Shown here: in pieces, positions 35,367-48,130 of the stretch | Layout of the letters: each line of letters opens with the position of its first letter | How positions within the stretch are numbered: position 1 is the first letter of the stretch | From: Mallotus nudiflorus | Taxonomy: Eukaryota; Streptophyta; Magnoliopsida; Malpighiales; Euphorbiaceae | Direction of reading: 5' to 3' | DNA: 64,000 bases | Assembly: GCA_947683625.1 (NCBI GenBank) | Contig: CANTUR010000904.1 | Location: 1 to 64,000, forward strand | Made by a program: the position numbers and the translations under genes | The notes under the pieces: model-generated | Seen by the model: the letters and a program-made list of their open reading frames with translations, nothing else | Database searches by the model: none | Told to the model about the DNA's origin: nothing

Positions 35367-36086
35367 AATTCTATTTTTTAGCCATCATAGATTCATCTAG
35401 GTTTTCTTGTGTTTGGAATTAGAAAGGTGGCAGATTGGTGAGAATAGATTCAAGCCCATAGTCAATTATAAAAGAGATCACTTAGCATCCTAAAAAGGAG
35501 TCCTATTAATCCACTCTACCTAGAAGCTGCACAAGCTCCAGCTAAATAAGTAGAAGAAATGAAATAAAAAGAGGGAGGAAACTGGATCCTAGAGGACATC
35601 AAAAGAGCATTGATGGATGACATGAGAGCAATGATGCAAGATGAACTAAGACAAGCTCTGCTGCACCTCTAGTTGTGACCAATCCACTTATTGTGGGTGG
35701 ACCACCTACCAATAATGACAATATTGGGGGCAACCATTAAATGTTGCTAGGAATATACCTACTATGGAAATAAAATTGGAGGATGTTAAGAGCTATATGG
35801 TTGAAAAGGCAAAAAAGGAATCACTTGAGCAAGTTTAAGAGCTGGAATCTAAGCAGATAAAAGCACTGACTCAGAAGATGTCTAAAATGGAAGAATTGAT
35901 AAGAGGACAGGGCATCGGATATTTTTTTGACTTTGATGATGTAATGCAATTTGAGGAAGATAAGCTGCTTGATAAGTTCAAGATGCCACAATTGCAGAAG
36001 TTTGATGGTACTAGAGACCCAAGGATTCACCTTAGTCAATATACAACTATTATGAGCACCACTAAGGCTCCTTTATCTGTAGTTAC
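35367..36086 (+). pseudogene. Tat gag, N-terminal part
   Basis: Plus-strand frames, broken by stops, encode DIKRALMDDMRAMMQDELRQAL, then a Pro-rich linker, a charged helix (KMEELIRGQGIGYFFDFDD) and the conserved KMPQLQKFDGTRDP..LSQYTTIMS block that begins the capsid domain. It ends at GTTAC (36082-36086), where an LTR-T copy is inserted. Its final ~150 bp also occur at 21082-21235. Most of the capsid domain that should follow is absent downstream of the LTR. Confidence 0.8.
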
Positions 36087-39000
36087 TGTCACGACCCAAA
36101 ACAGGGGCCATGACCGACGCTAGGGAATGGGAATTCTTTCGAATCTGGAACTCATAGTAAGCCTTAAAATAAGATAAAAATATTCAATAATAATAATAAC
36201 AATACAATTAAATAAAATATTATGCAGTGAAATAAAATCATAAATATCAAAATAATATTTCCACCAAGTGAAACTAACTCAACATCCATATCCTCATATA
36301 TATAAATAAACTTTTAATACAAGTTCCAGTTCAAATTCTTAAAATATAACTCACGCAAATATAATACATAAAACCCATAAAATTTTTTACAACTACTGCA
36401 GTGTCTAGATTATAAAAATAGAACTCAGGTGAGCAGTTTACATAAAGAGGCTGGAGCAGAAGAAATCTGGCGTACAGGTCTACTACTGAGGTATGATGAA
36501 GATGACTCTCCTGAAAAATAATCAACGGAGGGGAGTCAGACCTCACTGAGTGAATTACTATAATATATATACATGCATACTAAATGACAATGCACACAGT
36601 CAATAGTATATATATTATAAGTATATATACAAGCAACTACACACAGATGCAATAAAATCATTTTATAAATTTTTATTGAAAATCACAGTTTATGAAGGAT
36701 CAAATAGAACCCTAGAAAATCGCAACCTCAAAACAGTGTTAGATAACACTCTAGCCATACAGGCTCACTTATTCCAAATATATTCACTTATTCCATTTAG
36801 TCAGTAGACTGGCCTTGAGACACTAAGTCAACCGAGCTCCAGCAGTCTGACTGTCAGTGTGATTGGCCCCGAGACACTTGGTCAATCGAGCTCCAGTAAT
36901 CACACTCACCATTCATATCTCACACATCAAATAATCAAACCCAATCAATATCCAGAAACAGGTTAGTAATATAGCCTAAATGCTATCAGCGTACCGGTAC
37001 GTACTTGGTCTTAGTGTTGCCCACTAGGTAGCACGTTCTATTGATATCCTTCATTAAAATATAAAACATACATTCATAAAAATAAATGATGCATGAATTT
37101 AAATAAAATAGCAACATAAACCATATATATACTAGAAATATACCAAAAGTAAACCAGGTATATTTCGAGCATATATACGTCAAATAAACCCAACTAAATT
37201 ACAAAATAAACTAGAAATATATTCAAAAACATTTTAAACATAATTCATTAATAAAACATGCATATAGTTTAAAATATACCAAAAATAAACTAAAATAAAC
37301 TCAAGTACTAATTAATACCATTATGCATATTTAATCGAAATAACACATATTTTTAAAATCATGCACCCTAGAGCATATATATATAAAATAGCAACTCACT
37401 ATTATTGCGCTCCTTTAGATGGGTCCGACGGGCCTAGTCCATTAGGCCTCGGTCTCGACGCAACTAAACAAACAAAAGACCAGAGAATATTAGAATACCT
37501 CTACAGAAGTTCTAAAGACTCGTTCTAGATTACTAGACACAAAATTAAATCAGAATTTGATTGGATATCACATTTTATGAGAATTCTACCGAAAATCCGG
37601 CACCTCCCCTGTAAAACGGACATCTCTCTACTCAAAGAGTAGAGCCAGTCCTACAAAGAAATACACTTTGAAAATAACACAGAATTCTCAATCAAAATCC
37701 CTCGGTTGGACTCCAAACTACAAATCACCGATCGAGGTCCACAATTCACAAAATATTTACAAAATACCGAAAATACCCTTATATAATAAAAATACATTTT
37801 ATAAGTCCAAATTACGTAATTAACCCTAAAACACAGTAAAAATCGATAAAAACTCATTTTATTAGAAAAATCGTATATTATATATATAATTGAAAATAAT
37901 TTATGAAAAATAGTTTTAATTAGTTAAAAATACTAAATAATTTGTAGAAATCATTTTTATACCCTAAATAACTATTAAAACTAATTTAATTACATTTTTA
38001 GCCAATTTAGTGTAAAATTACCAAAATACCCCTATATATATAAATATACTAAAATTAATCCAAAAATTCACCAAAAATAATATAATTACTAAAAATTAAT
38101 TTTCTCAATATATATTTCAATAATATCAATAAATATACTCAATTAACCAATAAATTTCAATTAAACACATAATTAACCCTATTTTCTCAAAATTACATAA
38201 ACTAAATAAATTCAAAATAAATACATAAAAATTCACAAAAATTCCAAATAAATATCTATAGTTCATTTCAACACCTATATTTACCATAAAACACAATTTC
38301 ATAATTAATTTTCGAAAATTAGAAAATATTAATAAAATAATAAAAAATTCCCAAAAATCAAAATAGATTCCAAAAATTCTACAAAAATTCCCACATGAAG
38401 ATTAAGCTACTAGAATCAAAGTTTATAAAGGAATTTTTCATGAAGCAATCAAATTGAAGCTCAAAAAAATCAAGAACCCTAATAGGCCGAAATTGCAAAA
38501 TCGAAACCTAGGCAAATCTAGACCATTTTAAGTGAAAAAAAGCTTGAAATCACACTCACCGGTGCTCAAGGAGAAGATAGAGACCGGCGGTGTCGAAAAC
38601 GGTGCCTGAAAACACTGTGAACGACGGTAGCTTCAAGTTTCGATCTTCCGGCCAAAACAGGCTTCGAACAGCGTCGGAGAAGGTGGAAGGAGAGGCTGAG
38701 CAGCTGGAGGAAGGCAGTGGACATCTGGCAAGCACTCTAAATGGCGGTGAATGGAGTCGCATAGTGAGGGGAAGGGAAGGGCGTCGGGGAAGAAGAAGAG
38801 AGGGTGAGGGCAATTTTTGTAATTTTCACAAAATATATATATATATAACTTTAACTTTAATTATAATATTATATTTCAAATAATTGTGCACCACAATTAA
38901 TAAATATAATAAAATATACATATACATATACATACATGTCACATATTAATAATAAACTATATAATATATTCATAATCAAATAATAATAATAAACCCTAAA

Positions 39001-39310
39001 ATTATTATATATATGTATATATATATATATATATGCATGTATATGTATATATATTTTAATACCACAATTAAAATAATGCATGAACTCATGCAAATGCGTA
39101 AATCTATTTAAAATAATTAATATTAAATTATTTACGTGTCAATTTTCCCGAAAATACAATTCTCGGGAAAATTTCACGTAAAGTACTTAAAATAACATAA
39201 AATAATTAAAATAAGCTTTAAATAAATATCAACTCATAAAAATATCATAATTATATACAAAATTATTAACACTACATATCCTGACGCAATATAAAAATAT
39301 TTTAAAAAAA
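36087..39310 (-). mobile_element. LTR-T copy in Tat gag, right end deleted
   Basis: It starts TGTCACGACCC after GTTAC and runs about 3.22 kb to 'caatataaaaatattttaaaaaaaac', where the expected last bases (ACGGGATATTACA) and the second GTTAC are missing. A deletion therefore removed the terminus together with a large part of Tat gag. It has two hairpin modules (36800-36905), CTCTACTC/GAGTAGAG at 37626-37644, CGTACCGGTACG near 36990 and a GC-rich exon-like island at 38590-38815 followed (minus sense) by a CACCG|GTGAGTG donor-like site near 38557. Confidence 0.9.
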
Positions 39311-40600
39311 ACTGATGGAGAAAGCTATAGAGAGAGAAGAAGTTGCTGAAAAAGAAGACTCACATGAACATGGTGATGACTTGATTCTTGAACAGCTTAA
39401 GAAGGTAAAACCAAATGTGAGCATTTAGGAGCTCTTGATGCATTCAAGTAGCCATAGGAAGGCTCTGATTAAGACTACAACCCCTGAGGCAATGTTGGCC
39501 ATGGTTACCGAGAAAAAGCATGGTGTTATTACTTTCTCTGATAAGGATTTACCTATGGAAAGAAGGAATCATAATAAGGCCTTGTTCATTCTAGTTGAAG
39601 TTAAAGGAAAAATAACTAATTATATGATGGTGGATGATGGGTTTACAATTAATGTTGCCCACTACAGATCCTACCTAATCTAAGAGTGAAGGTGGTCAAA
39701 GCTTATGATGATCGAGCCTATAGAAGTAATAGTGGAATTTACTATGCTAGACATCCCTGTCACCTATACCTTGTTTTTAGGTAGGCCTTAGCATTATATT
39801 TTGGGAGGAGTGCCTTAATTGTGCATCAAAAAGTGAAATTCCTACTTGATGAAGAAGTTGTAACTTTAGATGCTAGTATGAACAAGATTGTGTCCGTAGT
39901 TATGAATAATCAGAACCAAGTAGTTACCCTCCCGATTTCCAAATAGCCACGGTCTCTGATGGAATTGAGATGAATCCAAGGGTTATAAGCATGATTAAGA
40001 AGATGAATTATCGACTTAGACAAGGACTAGGAAAGAATGAGCAAGGAAGTTTAGAACTCCCAGATTTCAAAAGCCAAGATGATACAAGAGGATTGGGCTA
40101 TATAGGGGTTGGATTTGGTAGTAAAAGAGCTAGAAGAGGTTTTTTAATGAGAATAACCTCTTAAAGAATATGGGACCGCTAAAGGATAACTTTGTTAAAG
40201 AAAGAAAAGAGAAGTCCTACCTAGGTGAAAAGGACCCTGTCCAAGTAGCTAGTGTGAATATTCCTGAGTTTGAGATTAAAAAAAATATAGATAGTGGAGA
40301 TTCTGGTGCAAAGTAATAAAAACAGGTGATGAAGAAAGTTGCTGAGAAGATAGAGACTAAAACTATTGAAGAATTACTTTGTTTGCCACCTAATAAAGAG
40401 CCACCACAGGATTTAGCTAACATTATTAATAATAGTTTTAGTGATTTTTTTTATGAAGAAATTGATGTAATAATGTCAGGTCTGTTTGAGGATGAAAACT
40501 CTATTTTTCTTATGGTCAATGATATGAACTCTGGTTTGGCTTATTTGTGTAATGTTGATCTTGATGGTCTTTTGCATTTTAATAATGATCATTAATATAT
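39311..40600 (+). pseudogene. Tat gag tail, protease and G-patch
   Basis: A gag tail (LEQLKKVKPNVSI, stop, ELLMHSSSHRKAL) precedes a protease-like frame (39435-39683) with NHNKALFI and MVDDGFTINV, where VDDG is the usual Tat-lineage active-site form. After frameshifts, 39970-40164 encodes a G-patch (MIKKMNYRLRQGLGKNEQG..RGLGYIG), a glycine-rich RNA-binding motif often found in this position in plant Tat elements. An acidic linker follows (40326-40595). Several stops and frame changes show decay. Confidence 0.8.
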
Positions 40601-42080
40601 GTTTAACATTAATTCTATTCAATTAGATTCATTAAACATGGGCACAAATGAATAACTGAAGCACATTTCCATATCACATGATTTAACTCTTAAAGAGAGA
40701 GAAAAATTTGAGAGAATACTAACAAAAAGAAATGTAGTATTTGCTTGGTCCTATGAGGATATGTCAGGTTTAGATAGAGAAATTATAGAGCTTCGCATTC
40801 CAATATATTTATTTGCTAAACCTGTTAAGCAAAAGCTTTATTGTTTAAGACTAGAGTGGACAGAAAAGATAAGGGAAGAAATTGCTAAGCAAATCCAACT
40901 AATTTTCTAAAAGTGGTAGAGTACCCTCAATGGTTGGTAAACATAGTGCCAGTTCCCAAGAAAGATGGAAAAGTTTGAATGTGTGTAGATTTCAGAGATC
41001 TAAATAAAGCATGCTCAAAGGATGATTTTCCTTTACTCCTTATTGAGTGATTGTTATAGCACAACAACTAGTGCAATGTACTTTTTTATGGATGGGTTTT
41101 TAGGTTATAATTAGATAATGATAGTAGTTATAGATAAGATAAAAATTGATTTTATCACAAAATAAGGGACATATTGCTATAAAGTGATGCCTTTTGGGTT
41201 AAAGAATGCAGGTGCAACCTATCAAAGAGGGATAACCGATCTATTTCATAATATGATACACAAAGAAGTAGAAGTGTACATTGATGACATAATGGTTAAG
41301 TCAGAAATAAGGGAAGGACATTTTGAGGCCTTAGATAAGTTTTTGGCAATAATAGAAAGATATAACCTAAGGCTTAATCCAAAGAATCTTTGGGGTCACT
41401 TCTGGAAAGTTGTTAGGAAATATAGTTAGCAATAGGGGAATAGAAGTCGATCTAGACAAGATTAAAGCCATTCAGGAGATGCCAACACCAAGAACGGAGA
41501 AGGAAGTACTATGGTTCATTGGGAAACTATAGAACATTAATAAGTTTATTATGAAACTCACAATGGTTTATGATTTAATCTTCAAGCTCTTAAGGGAGAG
41601 TCAACCCATGGAATGGAACGAAGAATGTCAAAAAGCCTTTAATAAGATTAAAGAATACCTTGCTAATCCATTTGTGTTGAGACTACTAAGATAAAGTAAA
41701 CCCTTAATCTTATATTTGGATTTAGAGAAAAAGCAATAGGAGCAATGCTAATGCAAAAAGGACCAGAAGGGGTAGAGTATACAGTGTATTATCTTAGTAA
41801 AAAGTTCCTATCGTATGAAGAAAAATATAGTCTTCTAGAGAAGACATGTTTGATTATGATATGGGCCATAAGGAAACTAAGGCATTATTTCCAATCTTAT
41901 AAAGTATAAGCTATTTCAAAGATAGATGCTTTAAGACACTTGTTTCAAGCACTAACTTTAACTGGAAAGATGTCTCGATGGTTGGTACTTCTGACTGAGT
42001 TTGATATAGAGTACATCACCATCAAGGTCATCAAAGGAAGAGTAGTAATAGAATTCCTAGCACAAAATGTAATTGAAGGA
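40601..42080 (+). pseudogene. Tat reverse transcriptase and first RNase H, broken
   Basis: Recognisable pieces in order: REKFERILTKRNVVFAW and YEDMSGLDREI before the RT, a decayed palm with 'VPVPKKDGK', then the open frame 41184-41429 with MPFGLKNAGATYQR and the catalytic YIDDIMVKS, followed by the thumb (IKAIQEMPTPRTEKEV) and RNase H text (AIGAMLMQKGPEGVEYTVYYLSKKFLSYEEKYSLLEKTC) to EFDIEYIT near 42015. Frames change at least five times. Relative to the minus-strand element, motifs differ clearly, so this is a different Ty3/gypsy lineage. Confidence 0.88.
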
Positions 42081-42129
42081 AATGAGTAGTGGAATCTAGA
42101 GTCTCTAGATAAGAACTTAGCATTAATAG

Positions 42130-42640
42130 AACAACGTGAATGGAAGCTTTATTTTGATGAAGCTGTGAATAATAGAGGAGTAAGGTTAGGAGTAATTCTT
42201 ATCACACTAGGAGGAGAAACCATCTCAATGGCTAAGAAATTAGACTTCAAAGTTACAAATAACATGGCTGAGCATAAGGTATGTATCTATAGGGTAGAAG
42301 CAGTGCTAGTACTTAGAGTTAAAGACCTATTAGTTTATAGAGATTCCCTGTTAGTCATTAGTTAGGATAATAAGGAGTAGAAAATGAAAAAAGAGAGGTT
42401 AAAACCTTACATTTGCTATTTAAAGATGTTAATGAGAAGTTTTAATAAATGTCTCTTCATAAATTTACCAATAGATGAGAATCAAATGGCAGATGCTTTG
42501 GCTACACTCTCTTTAATGTGGCATAAGCCGACGAGGTTGATGATGAAGCCTTTAATAATAATGAAAATAAAAGTTCCATGTTATAGTGAAGAACAAGTTA
42601 TGAATATTCAAATAGGGCTAGAAGAAAAGCCATGGTTTTA
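42130..42640 (+). pseudogene. Second (archaeal-type) RNase H of the Tat element
   Basis: EWKLYFDEAVNNRGVRLGVILITLGG opens a second RNase H fold after the regular one, followed by NNMAEHKVCIYRVEAVLVLRVKDLLVYRDSLLVIS, a stop, and LPIDENQMADALATLSL. The acid residues normally read D-G (FDGA), E, D-S and D. Here the first motif is FDEA instead of FDGA, and E in MAEYEA is MAEHKV, so activity is doubtful. A dual RNase H is the known hallmark of the Tat lineage. Confidence 0.85.
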
Positions 42641-42653
42641 TGACATTTAGAGT

Positions 42654-43876
42654 TTCATTGAGGAAAGAAAGTACCCAGATGAAGTGACTTCAAAAGAAAA
42701 ATATGCCCTTTATGTTCTTGCATGCCATTATACAAGTCATAATGGGGTATTATATAGAAGAATGCCAAATGGAATGCAGCTGAGATGTCTCAAGAAGGAT
42801 GAAGTAGAACAGGTGATGAGGGAGATTCATGCAGGGGTTTATGAATCTCATATGAATGGGATGATTCTGGTAAAGAAAATAATTCAACAAGGGTACTATT
42901 GGATGAGCATGGAAAAAGATTGTATCTAAATAGTGAGATAATGTCATCAATGCTAGATACATAGGAATCTCAATCATCTTCCCCCTACAGTTTTAAATAG
43001 TTTAACATCTCCATGGCCTTTTACAGTATAGGGGATAAAAATAATAGGAGATATAAGACCAACTGCCTCAAATGGGCATAAATATATAGTAGTGGCAATT
43101 GACTATTTCTCTAGATGGATGAAAGCAGAATCCTTTAGTACCTTGAAAGTTAGACAGATGGCAAGTTATATTGAGAAGAATCTCATTTAGAGATATAAGA
43201 TCCTATATAATATTGTGACAAACAATGGTGTTCAGTTTCAGGTAGAGACGACTGAGTTATTACAAAGACATAAGATTGAGCATAATAAATCCTCACCTAT
43301 CCACCTCAGGCTAATGGTCCAGTTGAAGCAACTAATAAAATATAAAGACAATCCTCTCTAAGATGGTGAAAACACATAAAGATTAGTCTGTGTATCTCCC
43401 TTTTGCCTTATGGAGATATAGAACTATGACACACACTGCTACAGGATAGATGCTATTCTCGTTAGTATATGGTTGTGAAGTAGTTTTGCCTATAGAGGCA
43501 GAAATTAAATCCTTAAGGGTTGTCATGGAAGCAAAAATCCCTAAGAGTGAACAAATACAAAAGAGATATGACCACCTCGTATCTTTAAATGAGAAAAAGA
43601 TGGATGTTTTATTTCACACTCAGATTTAGCAAGAGAAGAATAGTAAGAGCCTTTAATAAGAAGGTCAAAACTAGAAAGATAAAGGCTAGAGATATAGTAC
43701 TAAAGCAATCAAGGGCAATGGTGTTTGATCCAAGAGGAAAATTCATACCAAATTGGGAAGGACTGTATTTAGTCAAGATGATTCTACCTAAGGGAGTTGT
43801 AAAAATATTAGATCTAGAAGGCAATAAGTTCACTGAGCCAATCAACTTGGATCGCCTTAAGAAATACTATCTTTAA
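42654..43876 (+). pseudogene. Tat integrase, broken
   Basis: The zinc-binding N-terminal part (42684-42929) has the HAGVYESHMNG and QQGYYWMSMEKDC boxes, with C-H-Q-C decayed afterwards. The catalytic core is in pieces at about 43020-43450: VVAIDYFSRWMKAE with the first Asp, IVTNNGVQF where the second Asp is replaced by Asn, and a shifted remainder around PQANGPVEATNK with the Glu. The C-terminal segment 43589-43876 is open and ends NLDRLKKYYL, with no chromodomain. Function is lost. Confidence 0.85.
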
Positions 43877-44484
43877 AAAAAATTAAGACATTTCCGATGT
43901 TCAGAAAACCCATAAAGGGCTGGCAGGCAAAAATTAGAGAATAAAATAAAAGAGGTGATCCCACTAATAAAAAAACTCACAAAGGGCTGGTTAGACATAA
44001 ATTAAGGAAATAAAAGTGAGAGAAAAATGTTCAGTTAGAAAATCTGAAAGGACTAGCTGATAACAAGAGTTATGTCAATTGATGTAATAAATGTACTTAT
44101 TTTGGCCCTAATTAATGAATCAAATTGAAATGGAATTTTTTTTTGAATATTGCATATTCTATCTTAATTATAAAGCATAAAGACTTAAAGAAAAAACAAA
44201 ATATGAGAGTTTAAAAAAAACCAGATTTATGAGATCATTATTTTTATTTTTGTTTCTTCTTTTATGACTCTCTAGTAATACTTGAGTCCTTTTATACTTA
44301 GCAAATTCTGGTGGTTATGAGCTTGTAAGATAACCTAAGCCTTGTAGTTGTCATCAGTAGTCATATAAGCATGCAAGTGCATATTCTGCTCTAATGCTCT
44401 GCGAGGCCACAAGTTCTTCACTTTGTTTAGAAAATCTTATCTCAGGGGGAAGCCTTCAAAATTAGATATAATAGTCACATTGAA
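43877..44484 (+). other. Spacer between integrase and antisense ORFs of the Tat element
   Basis: AT-rich sequence. A short direct repeat, 'acccataaagggctgg' at about 43908 and 'actcacaaagggctgg' at about 43976, is the only structure noticed. No ORF is supported. Confidence 0.6.
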
Positions 44485-45470
44485 TTATGAATGACCATAC
44501 TGATGACAAAGGCGTGAAGGGGAAAAGAATGTCAAAAAGCGCAACCTAAGAATAGGAACACAGTGGTCATAGAGGTTAATGGTTATAAACTTCAACCTCC
44601 ACCAAGGATAGACCCATGTAATCTCAGTATTGGCAATGCCTTTCATCCAATCAATCCATTGCTCTATAGTATGCTCATACTTCATCTTCAATGGGCGAGA
44701 TTGTAGATGATGAGGTTGAAAAGTCAAAAACACTGGAGGGAGAATTAAGCAGACTTAATTTCTCTTGTAACCAAATTTTAAAAAAAATGCTAAGTTGAAA
44801 ACCTAAAAGGGCAGCTTAGGTAAAAAAAAAAAAGGGTTACATACCTGAAGGAAAATTAAATTGCCTAAGAATATATTCTGAATCTTGAAATTATCTAATC
44901 TAATGATAGTTTTAGTAAGTATGATAGGCACAGGAGTAGCTCCAGCTTCCACTTGTTTTAGGATACTGACAATCCTTGTATCAACATCTCCATGAGGAGC
45001 CACTAATAGAAATTGAGCATATAAGCAAAAAGAGATAGTCCTAATCCACAAAGCATTGTTCTTGTCCCTAGTCCTATAAGAGTAATCAGAGAGGAAAGAC
45101 TGATAGTCCTAGGGTTATGTGCGTACATGTAGATATTGCCTGGGGGCATATTAAGGAAGGCCATTATTCTACTAGGAAACTGCATTTTAAGGTCAAGAAG
45201 AGCAATCACAATAGTTGAGTCCAAAGAATAACCCTGAATAGCAGTAAACTCTTTGATTAATGGACACAGCTCTTGTTTGTTGAACCTAAATACGTGGTCC
45301 TTGACATCCCAGAAGGGTGGCAGCAGCATGAAGAAATTATGGTCTACTTTTAGATGTTGAAGGGATTTTAAGGATTTAATATGAAAGGGTAGTAGCCTAT
45401 TCCAATTGTCTCCATTGAGGCTAATATGGATGGGATTAGGATTTTCTTTGCTCAATGTTTTCGAATCAAA
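44485..45470 (-). pseudogene. Antisense ORF remnant, DUF7745-like
   Basis: On the strand opposite to gag-pol, 45455-45003 encodes a domain with HIKSLKSLQHLKVDHNFFMLLPPFWDVKDHVFRFNKQELCPLIKEFTAIQGY. After a frame change comes VDTRIVSILKQVEAGATPVPIILTKTIIRLDNF (about 44995-44860). Farther on is IEQWIDWMKGI (44670-44620). This order is like plant proteins carrying DUF7745, which are common beside Tat-type retroelements. Extra antisense genes between integrase and the 3' LTR are established for the Tat lineage. Several frameshifts and stops break it. The family call is by memory; function is unknown. Confidence 0.6.
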
Positions 45471-45750
45471 TTCAAATAAGTTTTCAGAATGGAAAAAGTT
45501 GAAAAATTAGAGCCAAACTTCTGATCAAAAATTCAAAATTCTAAAAATCCAATCGAACATCTATAATTTTGATATAATTTCCAAGATTTCCAAAAAAAAA
45601 TTTTAATGTTTGATAAAAAAAATCCATAATCCATTCATAAGAGGCGAAACAGTTCAAAGTGAAGAAAGAAGTCAAAGTACAATTATGTAAGCATAAGTCC
45701 TAAAGATAAAAAGATCAATCATCCTAAGCTCCAGTTTCTAGCCAAAGACT

Positions 45751-47750
45751 TCACCCTCTAGCTGGTTCATCACTCTGATCTAGGGGCTTAGAAGTCTCAG
45801 TGCTAGGATTTTTGAAATTGAGACCAACAAGCTGTCGGCGAAGCCTCTCGTTCTTACTCTTTAGATCCCTAGCATCACTATGTGCCATAAAAAATAGTTA
45901 TAATCATGCATATCATACATAACATGCATACATTTGCATAATTTTTGTAAATACTAACCCTCCAAGTATCTGTGATCTACATAGTAAATATCTCTAGGAA
46001 GAGGCGAGTCCATATAGATACTCTGCTTGTATCTGAGGGACCTATAAAATAATGTATACTAATTCAGCAATGAGTGCTAGTTTGTATAGGATTGGAAGTA
46101 CAAATTGCACTTACATGTGAAGCATCAAGAGGAGAGAAGCTAGGAATTTAAGCTACATTAAAATACATGTGTTGCTCAATGGAAGTCTATACCATACGAG
46201 CCCAGTAGTACATGGACTTATTGAGTGGTGGAACATTGCCCAAAATCATACTAGAGGAAGTATCATCTCGAGCAGCTCCACTGTACTGAGTATGCTCAAC
46301 CTCATGCTCAGTCCTCTTAGTGTCACCCTTAGTCTCCTCTTCCATAGCAACATCAGTAGCTTTTTCAACCTGTACAAAAAAGCAAATGTCATCTGTAGTA
46401 ATGAAAAAGATAAAGTAAAATGGTGATAGTGATGAAAGAGATGAAGTAAAATGGAAACTAAAAGCATACCTCAGTTGGGTCTATAGGAACCTGCTCTAGG
46501 AGATTCTCTGGAACATACTCCTAATAATGACAAGAATGCTCAAGCAAAATTGAAGTGTCATATCTCTCAAGAGTTGCTCTAAGCTCAGGACTAGTTATGT
46601 TGTTACTCCATAATATCGAAGAGGGAATAGAATAAAGAACACACCTTCTGGAAGGTCTTATATGCCAATGATAGATATGCTTACCAAGATACCATATATG
46701 GAAATCATAACCAGGAAGCAAAAAGCTTATAGTTTAAGCCTCACAACTGTAGTCATGAAATCGTACCACTGAATGTCTTCAGCACCAACCAACCAATCTG
46801 ATATAACCTGTAAAATCATTCATTCAGTTAAATTTTATTTAAATTTTACAATTGGTGAAATATTAAAAAATTAAATTTATGTTAATAGGTCTCACTCTAA
46901 AGAGTTTAATTGGTCACGATAAGTCTGCAAATCATACTTGATGCTAGCTAGATGAGAAGAACCCCATCTTTACATCAAAGGAAGACTCTTGTCAAAGTAA
47001 TAGTGCTAAAGCCTCAGATTACCCAAACTCAATGCCCTAGATTTAAAAGAGGAGAAATAGTTAAAATGAAAAGAAGAGGTTATAAATAAGCAAAGTTAAA
47101 AGGGATAGAAGATATACATGCAGGACATGCTAATGCTGCACATCATCACAATACCTCTACAAACATTATCTAGTCTATAGTAAAGATAGGCAAAAATTAC
47201 AGATCCCCAATTGAAAGTAGTGACTCTAGTAAGGTCTTGAAGTGGACCAAAAAGAGCATTACTGACCTCATGACCAATCTCACAGAAGATGGAAGTGCCT
47301 AACAGTATCAATAAGAAACATTTTGCCTTTTGAAGGATATGATAAGGTGTAGTGGTGGGTCACCTCCTGAAACTCTGAACGAGAGAAGAAAGGAGCGCGT
47401 TCTTTCAATTTTTTCATATTGGAATCAACCCGTGCAAGTCACAAACATAATAACTCCTAGCATCTTCTGGAAGGGTGCAGTAGTTGATATTAAAAGGAAC
47501 TAGGACACTGTCAAAAGTAATCCCAGTGATGGCATACAAGCTAATAGGAGAAATAGTCAGCTCACCTACTCGTGTGTGAAAGGTGTGAGTGGTATCCATC
47601 CACCCCTCGATAAGAGCAAAAGGTGAATAATGGTCTGACCTACCTCGAGCAGTTGGTAGAGCAACAATAAAACATTGGAAGCTAGATGCCCAGATGTACT
47701 ATACTACATCTCCAAATAAATCATGAAATAGTTTTTAAGCCAAGTGAAAA
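45751..47750 (-). pseudogene. Antisense ORF remnant, plant mobile domain (PMD/MAIN-like)
   Basis: Read on the minus strand from about 47690: ALPTARGRSDHYSPFALIEGW, then THTFHTRVGELTISPISLYAITG (47590-47520), typical of the start of the plant mobile (aminotransferase-like) domain. FNWGSVIFAYLYYRLDNVCRG follows at 47218-47150 and DWLVGAEDIQWYDF near 46795. A polar linker (about 46340-46180) and a C-terminal charged helix, DARDLKSKNERLRRQL, end at a stop at 45751-45753. Frames shift repeatedly. In host genomes PMD proteins include MAIN and MAIL1, which act in silencing and genome stability; here the gene is transposon-borne cargo and broken. Confidence 0.7.
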
Positions 47751-48130
47751 CAACCCAAAAACTTTAGTGGTTTCTAAATAAGATTCAAAACATGATAGGA
47801 TTACTTCCTTTTATAAAATGTTAATTTTTATCTATCATTGTTTTCATTTATATATAAAAAAATCAAGTCCAAAAATCAAGGAATATATTTTTTGTAGAAG
47901 AAGAAAAATTTACCTCACCTTTAGCCTAGGAGCATTTATAGAGGTACAAGCAAGTTAAAGGGAGTACATCTTCCCTTTCATTGAGTCCTAGTTTTTTTTA
48001 GGAAAATATAGTTGTGAAATAATTGGATCTAATTGTATGGAGTTGCTTCCACGTAGTTTGCGTTGTGGGTGAGCCATAGGATCATACGAATTTTAAATTG
48101 GAGGTTAGATAAAAGAATAATTGAAAAAAG

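Noticed and set aside
38556..38813. 85-codon Ser/Pro-rich frame in LTR sense
   Set aside because: It could be a first-exon frame of the LTR transcript, but other copies do not keep the frame, so I report only the GC-rich island.
21236..39310. Possibility that the LTR copies at 21236 and 36087 are simply the two LTRs of one intact element
   Set aside because: Both carry the left-flank GTTAC with the same gag sequence. A primer-binding site plus LTR stub at 35331-35366 is followed by gag and not by the rest of an LTR, so rearrangement must be invoked.
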